A DNA stretch of 64,000 nucleotides from Rhizobium aethiopicum (lineage in GTDB: Bacteria > Pseudomonadota > Alphaproteobacteria > Rhizobiales > Rhizobiaceae). Position numbers and translations under genes: made by a program. Every line of letters begins with the position of its first letter. Positions within the stretch are counted from its first letter, which is position 1. The stretch lies in NCBI RefSeq assembly GCF_014197535.1, contig NZ_JACIFV010000004.1, forward strand, positions 1 to 64,000. The letters run 5' to 3'. This document shows positions 63,936 through 64,000 of the stretch, one piece after another. Below the pieces are notes generated by a model. That model did not search any database and had not been told where the DNA came from. It saw only the letters and a program-made list of their open reading frames with translations.

Positions 63936-64000
63936 CTCGACCAGCGGAGCCGGCACATCCGAACTCTTCTCCGGCGATTTGCAAATATCGGCGATGACGC
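63900..64000 (-). CDS. C-terminal end of a minus-strand open frame (partial)
   Basis: On the minus strand 32 codons run from the window edge to TAG at 63902-63900. They encode a tail with VIADICKSPEKSS and [13 protein letters not shown]. Composition looks protein-like, but it is too short to identify and overlaps the TetR gene by 36 bp tail-to-tail. It may be the end of a real convergent gene or a chance frame. Confidence 0.35.
   Translation of the reverse strand, partial: VIADICKSPEKSSDVPAPLVELPPQVIGEAVE

Overview
The window looks like chromosomal or chromid-like DNA of a Rhizobium (R. leguminosarum / R. etli group). The reasons are GC-rich coding with alphaproteobacterial gene families, many catabolic ABC systems each with its own regulator, an ExoD homologue, a sorbitol/mannitol (smo-mtlK) operon, and several short mosaic intergenic palindromes of the RIME type. 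This is an inference from gene content; no 16S rRNA gene is present.

Layout. 1-425: the 3' end of a group II intron (domains V and VI are visible) and, 135 bp further on, a tRNA-like sequence that keeps the initiator tRNA-fMet anticodon loop and T arm but carries small insertions. 426-8361 (all minus strand): a ChaA-type Ca2+/H+ antiporter, an SDR, a DJ-1/PfpI and ribbon-helix-helix pair, a DUF779 plus aldehyde dehydrogenase pair with a GAF/Fis regulator, and a flavoprotein. 8433-11133: a divergent MerR regulator and Zn/Cd/Pb P-type ATPase with the operator dyad between them. 11500-15941: a cobalamin riboswitch leader followed by nrdHIEF (class Ib, B12-independent ribonucleotide reductase). 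16045-17268: a class III adenylate/guanylate cyclase, with a paralogue at 32095-33312. 17377-19168: queC-queD-queE (preQ0 synthesis).

19284-42029 is a carbohydrate region. It holds a LacI regulator with a CUT1 sugar transporter, a GH2 beta-galactosidase-like enzyme, an SMP-30 lactonase, an SDR, a phytanoyl-CoA-dioxygenase-like enzyme divergent from a LacI-type regulator, another SDR, DoxX, galactonate dehydratase (dgoD) with a GntR regulator, and divergently a CUT2 sugar transporter with aldose 1-epimerase and an SDR. Together these could take up galactosides or galactose, oxidise the sugar to the lactone and acid, and dehydrate galactonate; the final kinase and aldolase are not in the window.

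42177-51730: OsmC, a TetR-controlled RND efflux pair, a GH20 hexosaminidase tail-to-tail with a ROK sugar kinase, and ExoD. 51844-61907: a polyol operon (SorC-type regulator, smoEFGK transporter, mannitol dehydrogenase, HAD phosphatase, FGGY kinase) closed by a convergent RpiR regulator. 62138-64000: an EI24/CysZ-like membrane protein, a VOC protein divergent from a TetR regulator across a long palindrome, and the C-terminal end of a minus-strand reading frame.

I see no CRISPR array, integrase, phage module or obvious new defence system. The most unusual signals are the intron/tRNA-fMet-like locus, the GAF-Fis regulator lacking an AAA+ domain next to an AcoR-type palindrome, the paired SorC-type operators, the RIME inside the nrd operon, and the poorly explained dioxygenase and cyclase genes.
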